This document shows, piece by piece, positions 1 to 7,144 of a DNA stretch of 64,000 bases. The translations under genes and the position numbers were made by a program. How positions within the stretch are numbered: position 1 is the first letter of the stretch; every line of letters starts with the position of its first letter. Location: positions 744,001 through 808,000 of the forward strand of contig NZ_LRXL01000026.1 in the NCBI RefSeq assembly GCF_001637325.1, written 5' to 3'. The DNA comes from Cochleicola gelatinilyticus. GTDB taxonomy: Bacteria; Bacteroidota; Bacteroidia; Flavobacteriales; Flavobacteriaceae. The notes under the pieces are model-generated. The model saw only the letters and a list, made by a program, of their open reading frames with translations, had not been told where the DNA came from and did not search any database.

Positions 1-59
1 TTTAAAATGAAAGGAATTTGATAGTAGGTTCAATATTCGGAAGGCTCAATTTATAATAG

Positions 60-67
60 TAAATTTG
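60..67 (+). promoter_or_regulatory. candidate -7 box of hemB
   Basis: The octamer TAAATTTG fits the Bacteroidota -7 consensus TAnnTTTG and lies 23 bases before the hemB ATG. No well-spaced -33 TTG is evident, so this is a weak call. Confidence 0.4.
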
Positions 68-90
68 TAGTCGTAAAAATAAACAATTCT

Positions 91-1080
91 ATGTATCCAC
101 TACGACGAAACAGAAGATTACGACAAAGTGAGGCCATTCGTGGTCTTGTAAGAGAAACCATTATTTCTCCTAACGACTTTTTAGTACCATTATTTATTGT
201 GGAAGGGAAGGGCGTAAAAGAAGAAATTGCATCAATGCCGAATTATTATCGGTTCAGTTTGGATCTGCTTCAGAAGGAAGTAAAAGACTTGTGGGATATG
301 GGGTTACGATCGGTACTCCTCTTTGTAAAAGTACCCGATTCCTTAAAAGACAATAGCGGGACCGAAGCCTTGAATGCAGACGGACTCATGCAACGCGCAA
401 TTAAAACGGTAAAAGACATAGCACCCGATATGCTGGTGATGACCGATGTAGCGTTAGATCCGTATTCGAGCTTTGGACACGACGGAATTGTTTCCGAAGG
501 AAAAATTCTTAACGACGATACAACAGCTATTCTTGCCGAAATGTCCTTATCGCATGCCAATGCTGGAGCCGATTTTGTAGCACCCAGTGACATGATGGAC
601 GGCCGCATTTTTGAGATACGAAGTTTGCTCGAAGACGAAGGTTTCCACGATACGGGTATTATGAGTTACAGCGCCAAGTATGCTTCCGCTTTTTATGGGC
701 CTTTCCGTGATGCGTTGGACAGTGCGCCGGTAGATCTTAAAAATGTTCCGAAAGACAAACAAAGCTACCAAATGGATCCCGCAAACCGGGAAGAAGCGAT
801 AAAAGAAACTCTTATGGATATTCAAGAAGGCGCCGATATAGTGATGGTAAAACCAGGTTTGTGCTACCTAGATATAGTTCGAGACATTCGGGAAGCTGTT
901 GATGTTCCAGTGGCGGTGTATCAAGTAAGTGGTGAGTATGCAATGCTAAAAGCCGCTGCAGAAAAAGGATGGTTAGATCACGACGCAGTAATGATCGAAC
1001 AAATCACTTCTATTAAAAGAGCCGGAGCACAGATCATTGCGAGCTATTTTGCGAAAGATGTAGTGAAATTAATTTCATAA
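91..1080 (+). CDS. hemB: delta-aminolevulinic acid dehydratase (porphobilinogen synthase)
   Basis: Condenses two 5-aminolevulinate molecules to porphobilinogen in heme synthesis; cytoplasmic. The 329-residue length is normal for HemB. The two Schiff-base lysines are visible: K196 in SAKYASAFYGPFR and K254 in VMVKPGLCYLD. The metal segment reads DVALDPYSSFGHDG, without the three cysteines of zinc-type enzymes such as E. coli HemB, so a magnesium-type enzyme of the Pseudomonas/plant kind is inferred. The ATG start gives the usual N-terminus with the RRNRRLR motif. It stands alone here; no other heme gene is adjacent. Confidence 0.97.
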   Translation: MYPLRRNRRLRQSEAIRGLVRETIISPNDFLVPLFIVEGKGVKEEIASMPNYYRFSLDLLQKEVKDLWDMGLRSVLLFVKVPDSLKDNSGTEALNADGLMQRAIKTVKDIAPDMLVMTDVALDPYSSFGHDGIVSEGKILNDDTTAILAEMSLSHANAGADFVAPSDMMDGRIFEIRSLLEDEGFHDTGIMSYSAKYASAFYGPFRDALDSAPVDLKNVPKDKQSYQMDPANREEAIKETLMDIQEGADIVMVKPGLCYLDIVRDIREAVDVPVAVYQVSGEYAMLKAAAEKGWLDHDAVMIEQITSIKRAGAQIIASYFAKDVVKLIS

Positions 1081-1160
1081 TTTTTATTCGTTAAACATAC
1101 AGAAACTACCCCGAGCCATTAAGTCTTTAAAGCGGCAGAAAATTAATAACAGAGCACTTT

Positions 1161-1670
1161 ATGAAAACTATTTTTCTTTATTGTATGGTGTTATTCTTCG
1201 GAATAAGCTACGCTCAGCAATCTACTCCTAAAGAAGCGTTCCTCGAAAAATGGGAAAACTCTAAAACATACTTACTTGAAATTGTTGAAGCAATGCCAGA
1301 ATCGGAGTATGACTTTAAACCTTCCGAACGGCAAATGACCTTTCGGGAGCAACTGCTTCATATAAAGGGAAACATGGATTGGCTTCGAACCACTTATTTT
1401 ACCCAAAGCGATGTAAAAGCTACAGAAGCAGGAGGTACTACTAAAAAAGAAATTATTGCCTTAGTTACAAATGCTTTTAACAGTGTTTCAAAAGAAATAG
1501 AAACCACTTCCGAAGAAACACTTTTAGAAACAGTCGATTTTTTTGCGGGACCAAAAAGCAAACTACAAATTCTTAATCTGCTTCAAGATCACGTGACACA
1601 TCACCGCGGGCAGTTAATAGTATACCTCAACCTCAACGACATAGAACCTCCAAAATACTCGGGCTGGTAA
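1161..1670 (+). CDS. DinB-like family protein with signal peptide
   Basis: A 169-residue protein of the DinB/YfiT-like four-helix metal-binding fold. H67 (in LLHIKGN) and H144/H148 (in DHVTHHRGQ) match the spacing of the family's three-histidine metal site. The first ~18 residues form a hydrophobic signal peptide ending in SYA-QQ, so export to the periplasm is predicted, whereas many DinB proteins are cytoplasmic. The family includes thiol transferases and many proteins of unknown role; no substrate can be given. It starts 80 bases after hemB and may be independently transcribed. Confidence 0.8.
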   Translation: MKTIFLYCMVLFFGISYAQQSTPKEAFLEKWENSKTYLLEIVEAMPESEYDFKPSERQMTFREQLLHIKGNMDWLRTTYFTQSDVKATEAGGTTKKEIIALVTNAFNSVSKEIETTSEETLLETVDFFAGPKSKLQILNLLQDHVTHHRGQLIVYLNLNDIEPPKYSGW

Positions 1671-1685
1671 AATTTTAATAAAACT

Positions 1686-1719
1686 TTTGCATGAGGAAAT
1701 GCAATTCGCACTACCTTTG
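1686..1719 (+). promoter_or_regulatory. Bacteroidota-type promoter, leaderless geometry
   Basis: TTTG at 1686-1689 and TACCTTTG at 1712-1719 are separated by 22 bases, matching the -33/-7 layout. The -7 box ends only 5 bases before the ATG at 1725, so the predicted transcript would begin at or next to the start codon. Confidence 0.6.
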
Positions 1720-1724
1720 ACCCC

Positions 1725-2081
1725 ATGAAAGAATTTCAGAACATTTTGAAGCAACTAATTCTCTTGATTGCGATAGGTTTCGCAACGGGTGCTTCTGCGT
1801 TCTCTTCTGAAAGTGCCTTCGTTATTCCAACAGATACTCACGAAGATCAAGTTCAATCTTTTCATAATAATGCATCCCTTTTCTTTGAAGAAGTCTCTGT
1901 TTCTGAAACACTTCCCGTATTTCATGAATCAGATCTCGAACTACATTTTTATAGTGGTGGAGCGATCAAAGAAGGTCATGACGCACTTCTTATTTCTGAA
2001 GCATTACTGTTTCAAACCTATGTTGAGCACAAAAACAAACTGCTCGAAGCACAACTTTTTCCCTTCCATTATTTCTGGTAA
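1725..2081 (+). CDS. small exported protein of unknown function
   Basis: A 118-residue protein that I do not recognise. Residues 1-25 look like a signal peptide (hydrophobic stretch then ASA). The rest is acidic and rich in Ser, Glu, His and Phe, with no clear domain, no lipobox and no further membrane segment. The ATG directly follows a good -7 box. An overlapping reading frame at 1789-2100 is less convincing because it has no start signal and an odd composition. Taken as a real gene because of the promoter and the signal peptide. Confidence 0.6.
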   Translation: MKEFQNILKQLILLIAIGFATGASAFSSESAFVIPTDTHEDQVQSFHNNASLFFEEVSVSETLPVFHESDLELHFYSGGAIKEGHDALLISEALLFQTYVEHKNKLLEAQLFPFHYFW

Positions 2082-2136
2082 TTTTTTATTAATTAGTTAA
2101 TACACCCGCTTTATTTAATGATACAATAAAGTCGTT

Positions 2137-2152
2137 GTTCCGTACTCGGAAC
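2137..2152. repeat. short perfect hairpin
   Basis: GTTCCG-TACT-CGGAAC is a perfect 6-bp stem with a 4-base loop in the gap between the small exported protein gene and the next gene. No T-run follows, so it is not a standard terminator. Confidence 0.45.
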
Positions 2153-2186
2153 TCAATAATTAGTTTAAAATTAAATACGCTATATC

Positions 2187-2651
2187 ATGGAATTCAATTC
2201 AATTGCAATCGGGATCGTAGTTCTCGTATTATTTACTGCACCTATTCTTTATGTTATTATTAATTCGTCTAAATCTGACAAAAAAATTAAAAGTCAATTC
2301 AATAAACTTTGTACCGAAAATGGAGTTAGCCTCACTAATTATGAGGTAATTGGGAGTGCAATAATTGGTCTCGACGCTTCCCTTAAAAAGGTGATGTACT
2401 CTACCTTAAAAGATTTAGAGAATCATTTTCAAGTGGTTGATCTTTCGTTGGTTAAAAACTGTAATGTGAAAACTGTTCAACCCAAAAAAAAGCATTTGGA
2501 GTTGGTAGAGCTAGAACTTAGTGGCTCAAAATTTCATAATGAAATTATCGTTTATCAAGAAGATGATGAGACACTCATCGCCGACCCACAAATGTGTCTA
2601 CACGAAGTTCAGAAATGGGAACAGCTTATTAAAAACAACTTGAATAAATAA
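2187..2651 (+). CDS. single-pass membrane protein of unknown function
   Basis: A 154-residue protein with an N-terminal membrane helix (about residues 5-26) and a soluble, lysine-rich domain with alternating helix and strand. No catalytic motif is recognised. The helix is followed by positive residues (KSDKKIKS), so the soluble part is probably cytoplasmic. The gene is separated by about 105 bases from the genes on either side and is not obviously part of an operon. Function unknown. Confidence 0.7.
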   Translation: MEFNSIAIGIVVLVLFTAPILYVIINSSKSDKKIKSQFNKLCTENGVSLTNYEVIGSAIIGLDASLKKVMYSTLKDLENHFQVVDLSLVKNCNVKTVQPKKKHLELVELELSGSKFHNEIIVYQEDDETLIADPQMCLHEVQKWEQLIKNNLNK

Positions 2652-2797
2652 TTGTGAGGTGAAGTGTTTGAAGAGGTAATTTGAATTAATAATTCTACAA
2701 TTACCTTTTTAAACACTTTTTAAATTTTTGCAATTAACATTCTGTTGTAGAAAAATCGGGTTTAAATCTTTAAATTAGTCAAAATTAATTTTTCGTA

Positions 2798-3892
2798 ATG
2801 ACCCTACTCATACTCTACGCAGTACTTTCTATTTTCTTTTCTTTTTTGTGCTCTATCCTAGAAGCTGCACTTTTAAGCTTTACTCCTACATTTTTAAAAG
2901 TTAAAGCTCAAGAAGGAAAAGGCTATGCATCTACGATTGCGGCTTTAAAAAAAGATATTGACAAACCTCTTATTGCTATTCTTACAATTAATACGGTCGC
3001 GCATACAGTTGGGGCTATTTTAGTAGGTGTTGAAGCAGAGAAGCTTCCTTACAAATTTGAAGTTTTGGGCGTAAATATTGTGGGTGTTGTATCGGCGATC
3101 ATGACACTTTTAATATTAATTGTTTCTGAAATCATCCCGAAAACCATTGGCGCCACATATTGGAAAAAACTAGGGCCTTTCACGGCTTTTACTTTAAAGG
3201 CAATCATTTTTCCTTTAAAATATACTGGTATTCTCTGGATTCTTACACTTACCACAAAACTTATTGGGAAGTCTGCCCATGTGAGTACCATGAGTCGTGA
3301 AGAATTTTTGGCAATGACCGATGCTGCCGAAGAAGAAGGGGTGTTCGAGGAAAATGAAACCACCGTTATTAAAAATCTGTTGGTGTTTAAATCGGTACAA
3401 GCAAAAGACGTCATGACCCCTTTCCCAGTAGTGACTTTAGAAGATGAAAATATGACGCTAAAGGCGTTTCACGAATCCCATAAAAACCTTCAATTTTCTC
3501 GTATTCCTGTATATAGCGGAAAATCTCATAACATTACTGGATTTGTACTTCGCGATGATATTCTGGAAGAAATTGTTGAAGAACACGGCGAAAAATTATT
3601 AAGTGATCTTCGTCGTGAAATCTTTGTCGTCGATGCACAAAAACCAATTCCAGATCTATTCGAAATATTTATAAAGAAAAGAGGTCATATTGCTTCAGTC
3701 GTTGATGAATTTGGAAATACCATAGGGGTGGTTACGATGGAAGATATTATTGAAACCCTACTCGGATTAGAAATTATGGACGAAAGCGATTCTATCGAAG
3801 ACATGCAAGTACAAGCTCGTAAAAATTGGGAACGCCGCGCTAAACGAATGGGTATAAGTCTTCAAGAAGGAAAGGAAGAAAACGAAGAGTAA
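2798..3892 (+). CDS. CNNM/CBS-domain membrane protein (HlyC/CorC-like family)
   Basis: The 364-residue protein has an N-terminal CNNM (DUF21) membrane domain with four hydrophobic segments within about residues 1-145, then a CBS pair (about 195-325) including DVMTPFPVV and the VDEFGNTIGVVTMEDIIE motif. Relatives are linked to magnesium/cobalt efflux or transport. Most family members have about 420-440 residues and end in a CorC_HlyC domain; that domain is missing, and the chain ends in a charged tail. Its TAA overlaps the ATG of the next gene by one base (TAATG), which suggests translational coupling. Confidence 0.88.
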   Translation: MTLLILYAVLSIFFSFLCSILEAALLSFTPTFLKVKAQEGKGYASTIAALKKDIDKPLIAILTINTVAHTVGAILVGVEAEKLPYKFEVLGVNIVGVVSAIMTLLILIVSEIIPKTIGATYWKKLGPFTAFTLKAIIFPLKYTGILWILTLTTKLIGKSAHVSTMSREEFLAMTDAAEEEGVFEENETTVIKNLLVFKSVQAKDVMTPFPVVTLEDENMTLKAFHESHKNLQFSRIPVYSGKSHNITGFVLRDDILEEIVEEHGEKLLSDLRREIFVVDAQKPIPDLFEIFIKKRGHIASVVDEFGNTIGVVTMEDIIETLLGLEIMDESDSIEDMQVQARKNWERRAKRMGISLQEGKEENEE

Positions 3893-4365
3893 TGGCAACC
3901 GCGCATCTTAAAACCCCGATAGGAATTCTTGAATTAAAAGGAACATCGCAAGGTGTAACTTCTGTTTATTTTGTGGATCCTTCGGAAGTTGCTTCGGAAG
4001 AAAACCCTTCAGAATTGCATGAAGCAACCTCGCAACTTATGGAATATTTTGAAGGAAAACGGTCTCATTTCCAACTGAAGCTTTCACTTGAAGGAACTAA
4101 TTTTCAGAAAAAAGTATGGCAGCAATTGCAACAAATTCCGTTTGGAAAAACAGTTTCATATCAGCAAATCGCCAATCAATTAGGCGACCCAAAAGTGATT
4201 CGGGCAGCAGCTTCAGCAAATGGTAAAAACCCTATTTCGATAATTGTTCCCTGTCATAGAGTTATTGGAAGTGACGGTTCTCTTACTGGATATGCCGGCG
4301 GTTTGCATCGCAAAAAATGGTTGCTTGAACATGAAAGTCCGGTAAAGCAAGGTTCTCTATTTTAA
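3892..4365 (+). CDS. ogt: methylated-DNA--protein-cysteine methyltransferase
   Basis: Repairs O6-alkylguanine in DNA by irreversible transfer of the alkyl group to its own cysteine. The acceptor C121 lies in the diagnostic IIVPCHRVIG motif; the helix-turn-helix region with the YQQIANQLG and RAAASANGKNP segments comes just before. The 157 residues fit the Ogt class without an Ada domain. The start overlaps the stop of the CNNM/CBS gene by one base, and the next gene begins 11 bases downstream, so the three genes are likely one operon. Confidence 0.95.
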   Translation: MATAHLKTPIGILELKGTSQGVTSVYFVDPSEVASEENPSELHEATSQLMEYFEGKRSHFQLKLSLEGTNFQKKVWQQLQQIPFGKTVSYQQIANQLGDPKVIRAAASANGKNPISIIVPCHRVIGSDGSLTGYAGGLHRKKWLLEHESPVKQGSLF

Positions 4366-4376
4366 ACGCCTCTCCT

Positions 4377-5513
4377 ATGAAACGGTTTCTTATTTGGTTT
4401 TTCGGAATCATTTTTCTTTGTATCATCTTACTTCTCATTACCGACAACGCCTATATTTTAAAAGGCATTCGTGTGGTCTATTTTACAGGACATTCCACCG
4501 CATTTATAGACGATTATTCCTATTTCGAAAACGAAACTATTCTTGCGAGCACACATCCACAGCCCTGGCAAAAACATGAAGATTTTGGAACTCTAACTCC
4601 TACCGAAACGCTTTCCGAAGCAAATAAAAATTACGAAACCGTTGCTTTTCTTATTATAAAAAATGACAGTCTTATTTACGAGCAGTATGCAGATGGGTAC
4701 GGTATCACATCGCAGACCAATTCATTTTCAATGGCGAAAAGTATAACGTCGGCATTATTAGGAAAAGCAATTCAAGAAGGCTATATAAAAAATTTAGAAC
4801 AACCCGTTTCCGACTTTTATCCACAGTTTGCAGATACAGATATGACTGTTGGAGATCTTTCCTCTATGAGTTCTGGACTTAATTGGGACGAGTCTTATTT
4901 AAATCCGTTTGGGATTACGGCTCGAGCATACTACGATGATGACCTCGCTGAAACAATGCTTAGCCTAAAAGTTGTAGACACTCCTGGACAAGCATTTAAG
5001 TACCTTAGTGGAAATACAGCGCTTCTCGCAATGGTACTTCAAAAAGCCACGCAACAACCTTTGTCAAACTATCTTTCAAAAAGCTTTTGGCAACCTATGG
5101 GCTTTGAACAACCCGCGTTATGGCAAGTAGATGATGAAACAAATCGACTCGTAAAGGCCTATTGCTGCCTTTCAAGTAACGCACGCGATTTTGCTCGCTT
5201 CGGAAAATTGTATAAAGATTTCGGAAAATGGAACGGCAAACAATTAATAGATTCTTCTTTTGTCGCCCAATCTATTCAACCCCGTTTTGAATCGAGTCCC
5301 GAATACGGATACGGTTTTTGGCTGAGTGACTATAACAACAAAGAAATTTTTGTAATGCGTGGTATTTTAGGACAGTACGTTATTACGATTCCCGAAGACG
5401 ATTTAATAATAGTACGATTAGGACATCGTATACCTCGTACAAAAATTGACAATTTCACGACCGATTTCTATCTGTATGTAGATGAAGTTTATGCAATGTT
5501 GAATTATCTTTAA
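4377..5513 (+). CDS. serine hydrolase of the beta-lactamase/NylB-like family
   Basis: A 378-residue protein with an N-terminal hydrophobic anchor or signal (about 4-23) and a class C beta-lactamase-like fold. The nucleophile motif SxxK is S118-M-A-K121; a Tyr-containing motif follows at KYLSGNT. The family covers carboxylic ester and amide hydrolases such as 6-aminohexanoate-dimer hydrolase and penicillin-binding-like enzymes; the substrate cannot be told. Exported or membrane-anchored location is inferred. It follows ogt by 11 bases and ends 18 bases from the convergent methyltransferase gene. Confidence 0.85.
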   Translation: MKRFLIWFFGIIFLCIILLLITDNAYILKGIRVVYFTGHSTAFIDDYSYFENETILASTHPQPWQKHEDFGTLTPTETLSEANKNYETVAFLIIKNDSLIYEQYADGYGITSQTNSFSMAKSITSALLGKAIQEGYIKNLEQPVSDFYPQFADTDMTVGDLSSMSSGLNWDESYLNPFGITARAYYDDDLAETMLSLKVVDTPGQAFKYLSGNTALLAMVLQKATQQPLSNYLSKSFWQPMGFEQPALWQVDDETNRLVKAYCCLSSNARDFARFGKLYKDFGKWNGKQLIDSSFVAQSIQPRFESSPEYGYGFWLSDYNNKEIFVMRGILGQYVITIPEDDLIIVRLGHRIPRTKIDNFTTDFYLYVDEVYAMLNYL

Positions 5514-5531
5514 TGTTTACAAAACTCCTTT

Positions 5532-6185
5532 TCAATTTTCATATAGGGTCGTTACAATACGTCCTCTTCCGCTTTCTAATGTGATAGAAAGCAACTCCGT
5601 TTGTGCTTTTGGATTATAATTGAAGGGGGGAAGCAAAAGATTTAATCCACTTTGTTTTTTCAGTCTAATGCCTTGACCGGAGATAATATCTTTATTAGGC
5701 TTAAAGTCTTCTACAGGCAGATGTTCGGTGAGGATAACATATTTATAGTTCGGCAATTTATTTACAATTTCTTGAACCTCAGCATTCGACAAATGCTGTA
5801 ATACTTGTCTTAGTAATGCACAATCTGCAGCTGGCAATTCGTTTGTTGAAATATTTAAACAATGGAATTCTAAATTTTTATTACTATAAGTGCTTCTGTT
5901 ACGCTCAATTAGTTCAGGTACTATATCTACTGCAATAAATTGTTTCGTGTGTTTTACTAGTTCTTTACCAACGTTAAAATCACCGCAACCTAAATCACAG
6001 ACAGTAAGTGGGTTTTTAAATGAGGTTAAAAATTTGGTTAAAACTCTTGTATAAGGCTGTACAATATCGGGGTGATGCGATCCAATCCCAGAGTAAAAAT
6101 CTGGGGTTGATCCTCCCCAAAGTTTTTTTTCATAGATCTGTTTCATTGCATCTACAGTGGGCCATGGTTTTTTTTCTTTACTCAT
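5532..6185 (-). CDS. class I SAM-dependent methyltransferase
   Basis: A 217-residue protein with SAM-binding motif I VCDLGCGDFNVG (about residue 63) and an acidic residue ending strand 2 (AVDIVPELIERN). The segment CALLRQVLQHL corresponds to the family's motif around strand 4. The acceptor substrate is unknown; small-molecule or lipid methylation is possible. It stands alone on the minus strand, convergent with the serine hydrolase gene and divergent from the exonuclease gene. Confidence 0.82.
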   Translation of the reverse strand: MSKEKKPWPTVDAMKQIYEKKLWGGSTPDFYSGIGSHHPDIVQPYTRVLTKFLTSFKNPLTVCDLGCGDFNVGKELVKHTKQFIAVDIVPELIERNRSTYSNKNLEFHCLNISTNELPAADCALLRQVLQHLSNAEVQEIVNKLPNYKYVILTEHLPVEDFKPNKDIISGQGIRLKKQSGLNLLLPPFNYNPKAQTELLSITLESGRGRIVTTLYEN

Positions 6186-6356
6186 AAAAATTCAATCTTA
6201 ATTTTTTACAATCGATTGTTTCATCATTAAAACGTTACAACAATATAAAGCTAATAAACGAGTGCAGAATTGAAAACGATCCCAATACGTACTGAATGAT
6301 TGTTTGTTAAAAATTTGTACATTTAACCATCTGCTCTCCCATTAGATTTTAATGCC

Positions 6357-7070
6357 ATGTTACAGAGAATTAATTTGGAACACATCCTTTTTCTGGATAT
6401 AGAAACCGTTCCACAACATCCCAACTTTGAAGATCTAGACGAAGCCACTCAACTTCTATATGAGCAGAAAACAAAGTATCAGCGAAAAGAAGATTTCACT
6501 GCATCCCAATTTTACGACCGTGCTGGTATTTGGGCTGAATTTGGAAAGATTGTTTGTATATCTGTAGGGTTCTTTAAGTTACAAGGAGATACACGCACCT
6601 TTCGCGTAACAAGTTTTCACGGAGAAGAAGAGGACATTTTAAAAGAGTTTAAAGTGCTTTTAGAAACTCATTTTAACAGACCCAATCATTTACTTTGCGC
6701 ACACAATGGGAAAGAATTTGACTTTCCATACATCGCTAGAAGAATGATCATTCACGGTATTGAACTTCCCTTCAAATTAAATCTCTTCGGAAAAAAACCT
6801 TGGGAAGTACCTCATCTTGACACTTTAGAATTATGGAAATTTGGAGACTACAAGACCTTTACCTCACTGAAACTAATGGCTCATGTTTTAGGCATCCCTT
6901 CACCAAAGGATGATATAGATGGCAGTCAAGTGCGTGACGTATTTTATGAGGAACAAGATATAGATCGCATTATTATCTATTGCGAAAAAGACACTATTAC
7001 CGTAGCTCAAGTATTTTTAAGACTTAGAAATGAACCACTGTTAACAGATTTGGAAATTAAATCGGTGTAA
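6357..7070 (+). CDS. 3'-5' exonuclease, PolB-exonuclease-like (DEDDy)
   Basis: A 237-residue stand-alone exonuclease of the RNase H fold. The acidic residues of the DEDDy class are visible: D14 and E16 in FLDIETV, an Asp in HNGKEFDFPYI, and the Tyr/Asp pair in YCEKDTITV. It matches the predicted 3'-5' exonuclease related to the proofreading domain of family B polymerases, common in Bacteroidota as a separate gene. The role (repair or RNA processing) is not determined. It is followed by a strong bidirectional terminator. Confidence 0.88.
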   Translation: MLQRINLEHILFLDIETVPQHPNFEDLDEATQLLYEQKTKYQRKEDFTASQFYDRAGIWAEFGKIVCISVGFFKLQGDTRTFRVTSFHGEEEDILKEFKVLLETHFNRPNHLLCAHNGKEFDFPYIARRMIIHGIELPFKLNLFGKKPWEVPHLDTLELWKFGDYKTFTSLKLMAHVLGIPSPKDDIDGSQVRDVFYEEQDIDRIIIYCEKDTITVAQVFLRLRNEPLLTDLEIKSV

Positions 7071-7073
7071 TAT

Positions 7074-7104
7074 AAAAACCCGATCGAGATTCGATCGGGT
7101 TTTT
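7074..7104. terminator. bidirectional intrinsic terminator
   Basis: ACCCGATCGA-GAT-TCGATCGGGT forms a perfect 10-bp stem with a 3-base loop, flanked by five A on the left and T's on the right. It lies between the convergent exonuclease and M4 protease genes and can end transcription from both sides. Confidence 0.92.
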
Positions 7105-7144
7105 CTTTGGGGAGAAAAGTCGTATAGATTAAAAACCTATTGCC

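Noticed and set aside
1789-2100. Overlapping plus-strand frame inside the small exported protein gene
   Set aside because: The frame at 1725-2081 has a promoter, ATG and signal peptide; the overlapping frame has none of these.
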